Notes under the pieces: model-generated
Database searches by the model: none
What the model saw: only the letters and a program-made list of their open reading frames with translations
What the model was told of the DNA's origin: nothing
Part shown: positions 1-8,150 of the stretch, one piece after another
Position numbering within the stretch: position 1 is the first letter of the stretch
How the letters are laid out: each line of letters begins with the position of its first letter
Origin: Gemmatimonadota bacterium
Lineage (GTDB): Bacteria; Gemmatimonadota; Gemmatimonadetes; Palauibacterales; Palauibacteraceae
Direction: 5' to 3'
DNA: 40,084 nucleotides
Assembly (NCBI GenBank): GCA_023554245.1
Contig: JAMJQL010000008.1
Span: 1-40,084 of the forward strand
Made by a program: the position numbers and the translations under genes

Positions 1-408
1 TTCCGTCTCGAGCCGAAAGAACGCGAAGTCGGGTAGCTGCAGGTACATCTCGGCCTCCGGGTGCACCGCGAGATAGGAGTCGCGGTAGACCGAGCGATCA
101 TCCTCGCGGCGCAGATGTCCCACCAGCGTGAGGCGGGGCCGCATCATCGCATCATCCTCTCCGAGATGCGGGGCAATCAGGACGGAAGCGCGGTCATCGG
201 CCTCGGCATATTTGCGATGCACCGCCAGCTGGCTGAGCAACGTCACGATATCGCCGCCCTCCACGGGGGCGAGGTCGATGATGGAGGCGTGCGGATACCC
301 GGCTTCGGGATCCAGTGTGCTCAGAACGCCGCGGGTCGCCCCCGCGAGCAGCTCGCGCGCTTCCGTGGCGAGCGCCGCGCGCCCGCCCTCTCCGTGAGGC
401 TTCGTCAT
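1..408 (-). CDS. HugZ/pyridoxamine-5'-phosphate-oxidase-like split-barrel protein (C-terminus outside window)
   Basis: The frame is open from an ATG at 408 to the window edge, giving 136 residues with no stop. A GGAAGGAG ribosome site lies just upstream of the ATG on the minus strand. Residues about 12-30 (AREL..GATRGVLSTLD), the following YPHASIIDLAP strand and the LLSQLAVHRKYAEADDRASVL segment match the FMN/heme split-barrel fold of the HugZ-like PNPOx family. The segment YLAVHPEAEMYLQLPDFAFFRLE is typical of HugZ-like members, whose full length is usually about 240-260 residues, so the C-terminal half is missing only because the window ends. Family members bind flavin or heme and some degrade heme; which applies here cannot be told. 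It is divergent from the C1 peptidase. Confidence 0.75.
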   Translation of the reverse strand, partial: MTKPHGEGGRAALATEARELLAGATRGVLSTLDPEAGYPHASIIDLAPVEGGDIVTLLSQLAVHRKYAEADDRASVLIAPHLGEDDAMMRPRLTLVGHLRREDDRSVYRDSYLAVHPEAEMYLQLPDFAFFRLETE

Positions 409-762
409 GATTCGCCTGCTCCTTCCATTGCATGGACGAGCACAATCTGCTCATGCATGCCTCGGTGTGCGAGGGTCGGTTCAACCGTCGGTTCGGACAT
501 CCTGTCACGCCGGGGGGACCGTCGTTCGACAAGTTGACGCCGAGATCACGCACCCGCGGATGGAACCCGGCGAAAGATTTCCGTCGAATGTCGACTGATG
601 ATCCCGCAGATCGTTGCCAAAAATAGGCTTAGCGCGGGCTGGCATGCATGGGCGGATTCGGTGTATCCACGCGGCCCGGCCCGCACGACTCTTGCGGATC
701 AACGCAGGGTTGAGCCCAGTACACCGCAGCAGGCAGCGTTCCCTACGAGTCGGAGCGGACTC
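409..762. other. Divergent intergenic region, no gene seen
   Basis: This 354-bp gap separates the divergent HugZ-like and C1-peptidase genes and must hold both promoters. The peptidase frame stays open upstream to an ATG at 598, but that extension (residues rich in R, P and T, no hydrophobic start) would bury the clear signal peptide, so I leave it out of the gene. A short perfect inverted repeat, CGGTT-C-AACCG, lies at 477-487. No convincing -35/-10 pair was found. Confidence 0.4.
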
Positions 763-1920
763 ATGCGCAGATCGATGCACTCGTTCGTGGCCCTGGCGGC
801 CATCCTCGCGATTCCCGTTTCTGTCGTGGGACAGTCGGCCCCGCAACAGGCCCCAGAGCCCGAGGCGTTCTTCGATGATGTTCACGCGCCCAACTGGCTC
901 GGGACGGACATCCCTCATACCTCGATCAAGCGGCAGCGGGGAGGCAGTTGCTGGAGTTTCTCGACCGTGGCGATGCTGGAGTCGGAGGCGCTCCGGACCA
1001 ACGAGACCCTCGCCGAAACGCTCGCCGCCGCGAACTCGGAGCTCGACCTGGCCGACTACTATCCCGTGTACTGGGCTTACGTCGAAAAGGCGCGGGAGTA
1101 CGCTCGCAGGGGCGGCGAAAATGCGAGATTCACCGACGGCGGCCTCAGCCACGACGTGACCTGGCTGGTCGCCGAGTACGGGATCGTTCCCGAGTCCGAG
1201 TTCGCTGTGGTGGAGGACTACGGTGCGATGCGCACCGAACTGAACGCGGTGCTGGAGCGCCACGAAAAGAGCGGCGACTGGGACGAGGCCACGGTGGTCT
1301 CCGAAGTCCGCGAAGTGCTCGACCGACACCTCGCGCCACCGCCGGAGACGATCACCGTGAATGGTCGGAGCATGACGCCGGTCGAGTACGCTACCGACTA
1401 TCTCGGTCTCGATCCGACCGCCTACTGGGAGATCACCTCCTACACCGATCTGCCCATGTACGGCCGCGGCGAGCTGGACGTGCCGGATAACTGGTGGGAC
1501 TACGACGGCTACTACAACGTGCCGCTCGAAGATTTTCGCAGAGTGACGAACACGGCGCTGGACGCGGGCTTCCCGGTCGTCTTCGACATGGACTGGGCGG
1601 ATCCGGGCGCGAGCTGGAACGGTGCGGGCCTCGCCGTGCTTCCGCCCGAAGCCGCACCGGGAGGTCCGGATCAGGCGTTGCGGCAGACCGACTTCGAGAC
1701 CGGCCGGACGACCGACGACCACCTGGTGCTGGCCGTGGACCGGCGGGTCGTGGAAGGGCACGACTGGTACCTGATCAAGAACTCGCATGGCACCGGTAGC
1801 GGCCGTCGGGGCTACGTGTGGGTTCGCGGCGACTACATGGCGTTGCGCGTCCTCGCGATCATGGTGCACCGGGATGCCGTCGAGCCCGAACTTGCCATGC
1901 GATTCGAAGCAGCGGGGTAG
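763..1920 (+). CDS. Secreted C1-family (bleomycin hydrolase/aminopeptidase C-like) cysteine peptidase
   Basis: Predicted 385-residue exported papain-fold peptidase. The ATG at 763 was chosen because it puts a signal peptide at the very N-terminus (MRRSMHSF, hydrophobic stretch, VVGQS cleavage region near residue 24). The catalytic triad can be placed in family order: Cys63 in RGGSCWSFSTVAMLESE, His320 in DDHLVLAVD, and Asn340 in LIKNSHGTG. Residues FTDGGLSHDVTWLVAEYGIVPES match the bleomycin-hydrolase-like subgroup common in FCB-group bacteria, so aminopeptidase-type cleavage in the periplasm or outside the cell is likely. Most bleomycin hydrolases are cytoplasmic; the leader here is the notable difference. 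A lipoprotein hydrolase begins 49 bp downstream on the same strand, suggesting co-transcription. Confidence 0.85.
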   Translation: MRRSMHSFVALAAILAIPVSVVGQSAPQQAPEPEAFFDDVHAPNWLGTDIPHTSIKRQRGGSCWSFSTVAMLESEALRTNETLAETLAAANSELDLADYYPVYWAYVEKAREYARRGGENARFTDGGLSHDVTWLVAEYGIVPESEFAVVEDYGAMRTELNAVLERHEKSGDWDEATVVSEVREVLDRHLAPPPETITVNGRSMTPVEYATDYLGLDPTAYWEITSYTDLPMYGRGELDVPDNWWDYDGYYNVPLEDFRRVTNTALDAGFPVVFDMDWADPGASWNGAGLAVLPPEAAPGGPDQALRQTDFETGRTTDDHLVLAVDRRVVEGHDWYLIKNSHGTGSGRRGYVWVRGDYMALRVLAIMVHRDAVEPELAMRFEAAG

Positions 1921-1969
1921 GAGGGGCTGTTTCGATGTGCCGTTGACCCCGGGAATGGAGAGAACTCAC

Positions 1970-3730
1970 ATGCGGCCGAGCTCAAGGCACCCGATTCTCG
2001 CGCTGGCGATCCTCGCCGGATTCACCGGATTGCCGATTGCCGCTTGCGGCCCGTCCGGCGACGGGACCGGGCTCGAAGTCGCCGTCACGGTTCCGGCTGC
2101 GAGAGATTCGAGCTTCGACGGCCGGTTGATCCTGCTGATTTCCTCCGACACGACCGAGGCAACCGAACCGAGATTCCAGCTGCGGTCCGAGCCGCACCGC
2201 ACCGCACAGGCCTTCGGGATCGATGTCGAGGGCTGGCTCGTCGGCGAGCCGGCCGTGTTCGACGGCTCGGTGTTCGGCTTCCCGCTCGAGAGCCTGTCGG
2301 AGCTGCCCCCCGGCGCGTACCGCGTACAGGCGGTGCTGAATCGATACGAGCGCTTCGACCTGGCGACCGGCCAGACCGTGCTGTTGCCTCCGGACCGCGG
2401 TGAAGGGCAACAGTGGAACCGGAAACCGGGGAACCTGTTCTCGGAGCCCGTCGTGGTCCGGCTCGACCCGGACAGCCGGGAGAGGGTCGAGCTCGCCCTG
2501 GTGAACGAGATCCCCGAGATCGAGCCTCCATCCGACTCGCGTTACATCCGTCACGTCAGGATGCGAAGTGAGCTGCTTTCGGACTTCTGGGGCCGTGACA
2601 TGTACCTGGGGGCGCACGTGCTGGTGCCGGAGGGATTCGATGATCGTCCGGAGGCCGAGTACCCCCTGATGGTGTTCCACGGGCACTTCCCGAGTGACTT
2701 CGGCGGTTTCCGGACCGAGCCGCCGGATCCGGATCTCGAGTGCGAGTACAGCGAGCGCTTCGACGTCGAGTGCTACAACCGGATCGTGCAGCAGGAGGCG
2801 TACGACTTCTATCAGTTGTGGACCACCGAAGACTTCCCACGCTACCTGGTGATCGAGGTCCAGCACCCGACGCCCTACTACGACGATTCCTACGCCGTGA
2901 ATTCGGCGAGCCAGGGGCCCTGGGGAGACGCGATCACCTACGAGCTGATCCCGTACATCGAGGAGAAGTTCCGGGGGATCGGCGAGGGCTGGGCACGGTT
3001 CCTGTACGGCGGATCGACGGGCGGCTGGGAAGCTGCCGCGGCGCAGATCTTCTATCCGGACGAATACAACGGAGCGTTCGCGGCCTGTCCTGACCCGATC
3101 GATTTCCGCTCGTACGAACTGGTCAACATCTACGAGCACAAGAACGCGTATTTCGACGAGGGACCGTTCGGACGGATCATGCGCCCGGCCCATCGCGACT
3201 GGCTGGGCAACGTCAGCTACACGGTACAGAACGAGAATCACAAGGAACTCGTCCTCGGCACCAAGAGCCGTTCGGGTGGGCAATGGGACATCTGGGAAGC
3301 CACCTACTCGCCGCAGGGAAGGGACGGGTATCCACGACGGATCTGGGACAAGCGTACCGGACTCATCGATCCGGATGTCGCCCGCTACTGGCGCGACAAC
3401 TACGACCTGCGGCACGTCCTGGAGCGGGACTGGGAGCAGCTCGGTCCGAAGCTGGCCGGCAAGCTGCACATCTTCGTCGGCGACATGGACAACTACTACC
3501 TGAACAATGCCGTCTACCAGATGGCCGAATTCCTCGAAAACACGACCGATCCCTTCTACGACGGCGTCATCGACTACGGGAACTACGCCGAGCACTGCTG
3601 GAATGGCGACCACGAGCAGCCCAATGCGATCTCGCGCCTTCGCTACAATACGATGTACCTGAACCGGATCCTCGAGCGGATCGAGGAAGCGGCACCGCCC
3701 GGGGCGGATCTCACGAGCTGGCGGTATTGA
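1970..3730 (+). CDS. Lipoprotein, putative esterase-like alpha/beta-hydrolase
   Basis: 586 residues. The ATG at 1970 follows a GGAG site at 1957 and starts a lipoprotein signal whose lipobox IAAC gives a lipidated Cys26; the longer frame from 1787 lacks such a start. Residues about 28-180 look like an N-terminal beta-rich domain. The C-terminal part resembles esterase-D/enterochelin-esterase-like alpha/beta-hydrolases: HVLVPEGFD, PLMVFHGHFPS, and a nucleophile elbow YGGSTGG with Ser349. Candidate acid and base are Asp505 (FVGDMDNYY) and His548 (NGDHEQ). The substrate is unknown. It lies between a secreted peptidase and a membrane protein, spaced 49 and 16 bp, so the three are probably one operon. 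Confidence is good for the fold and low for the exact activity. Confidence 0.72.
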   Translation: MRPSSRHPILALAILAGFTGLPIAACGPSGDGTGLEVAVTVPAARDSSFDGRLILLISSDTTEATEPRFQLRSEPHRTAQAFGIDVEGWLVGEPAVFDGSVFGFPLESLSELPPGAYRVQAVLNRYERFDLATGQTVLLPPDRGEGQQWNRKPGNLFSEPVVVRLDPDSRERVELALVNEIPEIEPPSDSRYIRHVRMRSELLSDFWGRDMYLGAHVLVPEGFDDRPEAEYPLMVFHGHFPSDFGGFRTEPPDPDLECEYSERFDVECYNRIVQQEAYDFYQLWTTEDFPRYLVIEVQHPTPYYDDSYAVNSASQGPWGDAITYELIPYIEEKFRGIGEGWARFLYGGSTGGWEAAAAQIFYPDEYNGAFAACPDPIDFRSYELVNIYEHKNAYFDEGPFGRIMRPAHRDWLGNVSYTVQNENHKELVLGTKSRSGGQWDIWEATYSPQGRDGYPRRIWDKRTGLIDPDVARYWRDNYDLRHVLERDWEQLGPKLAGKLHIFVGDMDNYYLNNAVYQMAEFLENTTDPFYDGVIDYGNYAEHCWNGDHEQPNAISRLRYNTMYLNRILERIEEAAPPGADLTSWRY

Positions 3731-3746
3731 ATCGCGCGGTCGGCGG

Positions 3747-4790
3747 ATGAGCCCTCATCGACTTCCCGAATTGGAGGTCGAGAAGAGCTCCCCGCTCTCG
3801 CCGCGCAACGTGGCGATCGGGATCGGCCTGTTCCTCGTGTTCACGGCCGCCGGTCTCGCTGCCGTGGCCTGGTGGGCGAGCCGCTCCGACGCCGAGATCG
3901 TTTCCGAGCTGACCCACGCCTCTCGCCGTTTCGTCCTCGTCGCGCTCGGGCTCACGATCCTCGAAGCGATCGCCGGCGGCTATCGGATCTGGATCCTGGC
4001 GCGTGAGTTACTTCCCGGATTTCGCGTACGGGACGGACTGAGGACCCACCTCTACCTGCTGTTCGCGGCCGGCGTGACCCCGATGCAGCTCGGCGGAGGT
4101 CCAGCCCAGTACATCGTGCTGCGCAGCCGAGGACTCAGGCCGCACGATGCGATCGCGGTGCTGTCGATCAGCTGGGTGGGGGGAATCGTGGCACTCGGGC
4201 TGCTCGCCGGCGGCGGGATTGCCTACCTGACGGCGGTCGGTCGCGTCGATCTCGGGGCGATCGTCGGTACACTGTTGTTTACGGTCGCCGTTCTGTTCGG
4301 GATCGGCATCGCGATCACCGTCTTCCCGTCGGCGATCACGCGACTCCTGCACGGAGTCAAGGGGATGCGCCGTGGGCGGGTGGGACGTCAGGTGCTGCGC
4401 GGCGCCGCCCGCTATCGCCGGAACATCCGGTTGTTCCGCAACTCCAAGCGGACCGCCTGGTCGATCAACACGGGCATCAACATCCTGATGGTGCTGCTGC
4501 GAGGCGCCACGGGTCTCGCGGTTGCCGCCGCCCTCGGCATCCTCTTCCCGCCGCTCGAGGGGATGGCGCGTCAGATGATCCAGTTCGCGGTGATCAGTGT
4601 AGCGCCGAGTCCGGCGGGCAGCGGCGTCGCCGAACTGACCACGGTAGGCCTGATGACCTCCCTGGTGCCGCCGACCGTGATGCTGGCCTACACGGTGCTC
4701 TGGCGGGTCTTCACCTCCTACCTGGGCGTTTTCGCCGGAGCGTTCGTGGTGGTCCGGGACCTGATCGCGACGGGCAGGCCGGGAGGCTGA
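3747..4790 (+). CDS. Flippase-like integral membrane protein (lysylphosphatidylglycerol synthase TM-domain family)
   Basis: 347 residues with several hydrophobic segments from residue 20 onward and a short polar N-terminus. Family hallmarks are seen in LRTHLYLLFAAGVTPMQLGGGPAQYIVLRSRGLRPHDAIAVLS and in APSPAGSGVAELTTVGLM, where the conserved P-(A/G)-G-x-G-x-x-E region of the LPG_synthase_TM (UPF0104/TIGR00374-like) family falls. Members without the catalytic MprF domain are thought to flip or handle lipids in the inner membrane; the substrate is unknown. It starts 16 bp after the lipoprotein hydrolase and ends three bases before the stop of the converging MscS gene, leaving no room for a separate terminator. 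Confidence 0.8.
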   Translation: MSPHRLPELEVEKSSPLSPRNVAIGIGLFLVFTAAGLAAVAWWASRSDAEIVSELTHASRRFVLVALGLTILEAIAGGYRIWILARELLPGFRVRDGLRTHLYLLFAAGVTPMQLGGGPAQYIVLRSRGLRPHDAIAVLSISWVGGIVALGLLAGGGIAYLTAVGRVDLGAIVGTLLFTVAVLFGIGIAITVFPSAITRLLHGVKGMRRGRVGRQVLRGAARYRRNIRLFRNSKRTAWSINTGINILMVLLRGATGLAVAAALGILFPPLEGMARQMIQFAVISVAPSPAGSGVAELTTVGLMTSLVPPTVMLAYTVLWRVFTSYLGVFAGAFVVVRDLIATGRPGG

Positions 4791-4793
4791 GGC

Positions 4794-6299
4794 TCAGCTT
4801 CCCTGCAGCCCGAGAAAGCGCAGTCCCGGCGCTACCGGCTGCGCGACGTGCGCGGCCGGGATCGCCGGCTCCACGGAATTCCTCAGCGAAGCTACATCCG
4901 GGGTCATGATCTCCACGCCGGCCGTGTTGAACCGGTCCAGCACGTTCTGCCGCAGCTCCGACCGGGTCCGCAATACCTTCTTCGGCTCGCGCGTGGAGGC
5001 CACGAGAATGTACTCGACCGCGAAGTTATCGAGGCTGCTCTGGATCACGAACGGTTCGGGATCGGTCACGATGTTGTCGGTGTCGGCGGCGGCCGCCTTC
5101 ATCAAGTCGTGCACCTGCCGCCAGTCAATGTCGTAGCCGATTCCAGCCGAAACCCTGATACCAAGCCCTTCCGGTCGCCTGGCGGCGGCGGAGTAATTCA
5201 CCACGCGGCCGCCCAGCGCGACGGTGTTGGGAACCGTGACCTCCTCGTTGAAGATCGTTCGCAGACGCGTGACGAACAGTCCTTGCTCGATCACATCGCC
5301 GTTGGTCTCCCCGATCTGTACGCGATCTCCGAGACTGAAGGAGCGGGTGTAGGTGAGAATCACGCCGGAAATCACGTTCGCGACAGAAGAACTGGCCCCG
5401 AGCGTGAACAGGGCTCCGACGAACAGGGAGAAGCCCTTGAACAGCTCGCTGCCGGCCCCGGGCAGGAACGGGTATATGAGCATGATGGTGCCCAGAACGA
5501 CCACTATGCGCAGCAGTCGCAGCGTCTGATCGGCCCACTCGGGGTCGAATCCGGGAATCGTGATTTGGCCCTTTCCGACCGACTCCATCACGAACCCTAG
5601 CGTACGGAGGAAGAACCGAACACCAATCAGGATCAGGACGAGCGAAATGAGGCGTGGAATGTATCCGAGAATGGCCAGACCGATTTTCTGAAGGGGCGCG
5701 ACGACCATCGGCATCACCCGCCCGGCAAACGCAGCCGTTGCGGGAATGAAGCTGAGAACGAGCGGGATGTAAACGTACAACAGAGCCAGGACGAGTACGA
5801 AGCGGACGACACGAAGCGCGAATATGAGGAACTTACGCATGCGGTAGGGATTGACCAGAACGGTATCCTGAACCTTGACTCCACCGGTCTCCCGTCCCTT
5901 CGAGTCCAGCCAGTGGACGATGGCGTAGAGGCCGCGATTGATCGCCTTGATGAGCAGTACGAGAAAGATCGTGGCCAGCAGCGCCATCGCGATTCCAGCC
6001 GCCCATTCGACGAGCACCGTCTCTTCACCCGGTGACCTGCTCGTGCGCACAGCGAGATCGTTGAAGCGCAGATTCCAGACTGTGGCGATTCCGATCAGGC
6101 TGGCCACCGGTGCGAGCAGCGACAGGCTGCGGTGCCAGAAATCGGGTCCGATCTGATCCTCGTCAGGCTTGGGGCCGACTCGCAGCAGAATTGACTTGAG
6201 GCCATAGACGAGTGCTACGACGAGAATCGGAAGCGCCACGAGGTCCACCATCCAGCGCACGAGGCCCGGCTCGTTGATCCAGCTCAGCAGAGTGTTCAT
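4794..6299 (-). CDS. MscS-family mechanosensitive ion channel
   Basis: 501-residue inner-membrane channel protein expected to open on membrane tension and release solutes during osmotic downshock. The N-terminal half has several transmembrane segments (about 18-37, 60-75, 97-118, 155-185, 205-230 and 262-280). The MscS pore and beta domain are clear: LGASSSVANVISGVILTYTR at about 300-319, FSLGDRVQIGETNGDV, then LRTIFNEEVTVPNT and VVNYS near 347-370. A GGGAGG site precedes the ATG at 6299. The beta-domain reading VTVPNTVALGGRVVNYS departs slightly from the usual VxVPNS form. It is a medium-size MscS homologue, distinct from the longer one at the right end. Confidence 0.9.
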   Translation of the reverse strand: MNTLLSWINEPGLVRWMVDLVALPILVVALVYGLKSILLRVGPKPDEDQIGPDFWHRSLSLLAPVASLIGIATVWNLRFNDLAVRTSRSPGEETVLVEWAAGIAMALLATIFLVLLIKAINRGLYAIVHWLDSKGRETGGVKVQDTVLVNPYRMRKFLIFALRVVRFVLVLALLYVYIPLVLSFIPATAAFAGRVMPMVVAPLQKIGLAILGYIPRLISLVLILIGVRFFLRTLGFVMESVGKGQITIPGFDPEWADQTLRLLRIVVVLGTIMLIYPFLPGAGSELFKGFSLFVGALFTLGASSSVANVISGVILTYTRSFSLGDRVQIGETNGDVIEQGLFVTRLRTIFNEEVTVPNTVALGGRVVNYSAAARRPEGLGIRVSAGIGYDIDWRQVHDLMKAAAADTDNIVTDPEPFVIQSSLDNFAVEYILVASTREPKKVLRTRSELRQNVLDRFNTAGVEIMTPDVASLRNSVEPAIPAAHVAQPVAPGLRFLGLQGS

Positions 6300-6408
6300 G
6301 TGGCGCCTCCCGAAATTCGATACCTGGAGCGTTTCATCCGGCTGCTTCGCGTGCGGATCAGAATCGTCCGGGGTGGTGGGCCGGCGCCAGTCGTGGCCTC
6401 AGAACCGG

Positions 6409-6728
6409 GCGCGGGTGCGAAAGACTCGCCAGCCGGTCACAGTGACCCGATTCGGCACGCCGGTGGCGGAGATCGTGCCTCCCTCGCCGCCGCCGAGAAC
6501 GGAGGGAAGGCTCGGCTGCATGAAGGACACGGCGGAGCTGACAGGCGACCTCGTTTTGCCATTAGGAGACGCCGAGGACTGGGACGTGCTGCGGCCGTAA
6601 AGCTGTCTCACACGGATCCGGCCGACCGCTTCCTTGTGGCCACGGCCCAGGTGTTCGAGCTCCGGCTGGTCACGGCCGACGAGCGCCTGATCGAGCTGCG
6701 ATCGGTCCCGACGCTGCCCAACCGCTGA
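6409..6728 (+). pseudogene. Decayed VapBC-type toxin-antitoxin module
   Basis: Two adjacent fragments in different frames match the two halves of a type II toxin-antitoxin pair. The first, ending at the TAA at 6598-6600, reads RQPVTVTRFGTPVAEIVPPS then GCMKDTAELTGDLVLPL and DAEDWDVL. This is the C-terminal part of a Phd/YefM/VapB antitoxin, with its N-terminal DNA-binding start (HEAKTxLS-like) not recognisable. The second, 6600-6728, reads DPADRFLVATAQVFELRLVTADERLIEL, the last about 42 residues of a PIN-domain VapC toxin, keeping two of the acidic positions. The first about 90 PIN residues are absent, so the toxin gene suffered a large deletion. I infer an inactive relic; its antitoxin piece could still be translated from an internal GTG. 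Confidence 0.55.
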
Positions 6729-6753
6729 GAGAGCTTACAGCCTACCGCGCGCC

Positions 6754-7038
6754 TCACCCGCTGCCCCGCAACCGACGCTCCAGTTCTTCGATACGGTCCA
6801 GCAGTCGCAGCACCAGCCCCATCGCCGGATAGCCTACCTCCAGCTCGATCGAGATCCGGTGGATCCTTCGCACGCGCTCCACGGACTCGGGTGCGAACCT
6901 CGGCTCGGCGGCTGACTCCACCGGTGCCAGCAGCTCATGGTCCAGCAATTCGAGAATGGTCGCCCGCGAGCAGCCGGCGCAGTAAGCGAGCTCGGTGACG
7001 GTGATGGTGTGTGCGACTGCGGCTGTCGAATCGTTCAT
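6754..7038 (-). CDS. cbpM: CbpM-like MerR-type chaperone modulator
   Basis: 94 residues from the ATG at 7038, which follows a GGGAGG site. It begins after the stop of cbpA with a 13-bp gap. HTITVTELAYCAGCSRATILELLDHELLAPV forms the MerR-like helix-turn-helix, and VERVRRIHRISIELEVGYPAMGLVLRLLDRIEELERRL is the alpha-helical CbpM region that in Escherichia coli binds the J-domain of CbpA and blocks its co-chaperone activity. The order cbpA-cbpM on one strand fits that role. The longer frame to 7137 overlaps cbpA and lacks homology upstream, so the shorter start was used. Confidence 0.82.
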   Translation of the reverse strand: MNDSTAAVAHTITVTELAYCAGCSRATILELLDHELLAPVESAAEPRFAPESVERVRRIHRISIELEVGYPAMGLVLRLLDRIEELERRLRGSG

Positions 7039-7051
7039 CCCGTGCCTCCCT

Positions 7052-7999
7052 TCACGCGGCGCGCGGGTTGAATTTCGAAGTTTCGGCCAGCTTCTCGAAC
7101 AGCTCCTTCTCCGCGTCCGACAGCCTGTCGGGCACAACGATGCGCAGCTCCGCGATCAGGTCGCCGGCCTTCTTCCTTCCCCTGGCCGGCATTCCATGGC
7201 CCTTGAGCCTGAGCTGCGAGCCGCTGCGGGCTCCCGGCTGGATGTTCAGAGACGCCGTCTTTCCATCCATCAGCTTCTGCGGGACCTTCGCACCCAGGGC
7301 TGCTTCCCACGGAGTGATGTCGAGGTAGGTCTTCAGATGCCTGCCGTCGAGCTCGAATCGCGGGTCCGGACGGACATGCACGCGAAGGAACAGGTCACCG
7401 GCCGGAGCCCCATCGGTGCCCGCGCCGCCCTGACCCTTGAGCCGGATTCGGGTCCCGTCGATGGATCCTGCGGGAACCGTCACGTCGAGGGTCTTGGTAT
7501 GCCGTTCTACCTGTCCGTCGGGCCTGACCTCGGCCGCTTCCAGCGAGATCCGGCGCTTGATTCCGTCGAACGCCTCCTGCAGCGAAACTTCGATCTCGGC
7601 CTCGTGATCGGCCCCGCGCATGGGAGGACGTCGATATTCGGTGCGGAAGGAGGGTCCGCCCCGCCCGCCGAACATCTGCTCGAAGAAATCGGAGAAGTCG
7701 CCTGCGGTACGGTACTCGTACTCGGTCCCGGCGCCGTGCTCCCACCCGGGGGGCGGCCGGAAGTCCTGACCGGCGGAGTAACCCTGGCCGATCGAATCGT
7801 ACTGCTCCCGCTTTTCCTCGTCGCCCAGGACCTCGTAGGCCTCGGCGATCTCCTTGAAGCGGTCCTCGGCCCCGGGGTCGTGGTTGACGTCCGGGTGGAA
7901 TTCGCGGGCCAGCTTTCGATACGCCTTCTTGATCGCCTTCTGGTCGGCGGTCTTATCGACGCCGAGGATTTCGTAGTAGTCCTTGTAGGCGGTGGACAC
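7052..7999 (-). CDS. cbpA: DnaJ-like co-chaperone CbpA
   Basis: 315 residues. The J-domain covers about 1-75 with [11 protein letters not shown] and the HPD motif at 35-37 that stimulates DnaK ATPase. A Gly/Phe/Pro-poor linker (residues about 76-125, [17 protein letters not shown]) leads into the C-terminal substrate-binding beta-domains (GIKRRISL..., [54 protein letters not shown]). There is no CxxCxGxG zinc finger, so it is a class II J-protein, matching CbpA rather than DnaJ. The start is a GTG at 7999. It is transcribed ahead of cbpM and away from the barrel gene at 8151. No CIRCE-type heat-shock repeat was seen upstream. Confidence 0.88.
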   Translation of the reverse strand: MSTAYKDYYEILGVDKTADQKAIKKAYRKLAREFHPDVNHDPGAEDRFKEIAEAYEVLGDEEKREQYDSIGQGYSAGQDFRPPPGWEHGAGTEYEYRTAGDFSDFFEQMFGGRGGPSFRTEYRRPPMRGADHEAEIEVSLQEAFDGIKRRISLEAAEVRPDGQVERHTKTLDVTVPAGSIDGTRIRLKGQGGAGTDGAPAGDLFLRVHVRPDPRFELDGRHLKTYLDITPWEAALGAKVPQKLMDGKTASLNIQPGARSGSQLRLKGHGMPARGRKKAGDLIAELRIVVPDRLSDAEKELFEKLAETSKFNPRAA

Positions 8000-8150
8000 G
8001 GAGCGCTCTCGAGTCTGTGAGAATCATGATGACCCAGTCGGATGGAACACCTTCCAGTACCGCCGACCGGGTGTCAAACGGATTCTGGCTCGAATCAAAG
8101 ATCTGCCATCTGACTACCTGAGTCGAGGCCGGCTGGCGAGGGACCTGGGA

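Noticed and set aside
505-1869. Long minus-strand open frame opposite the C1 peptidase
   Set aside because: It is an antisense shadow in GC-rich DNA: no leader, no homology, low-complexity V/H/R composition, whereas the plus strand has a full catalytic triad.
1982-3613. 543-codon minus-strand open frame opposite the lipoprotein hydrolase
   Set aside because: The plus-strand product has a lipobox and a GGSTGG motif; the antisense frame has no recognisable domain or ribosome site.
8049-8077. Perfect TTGACA (minus strand, 8072-8077) as a cbpA promoter
   Set aside because: No matching -10 box is found at 15-19 bases, so the -35 match alone is not enough.
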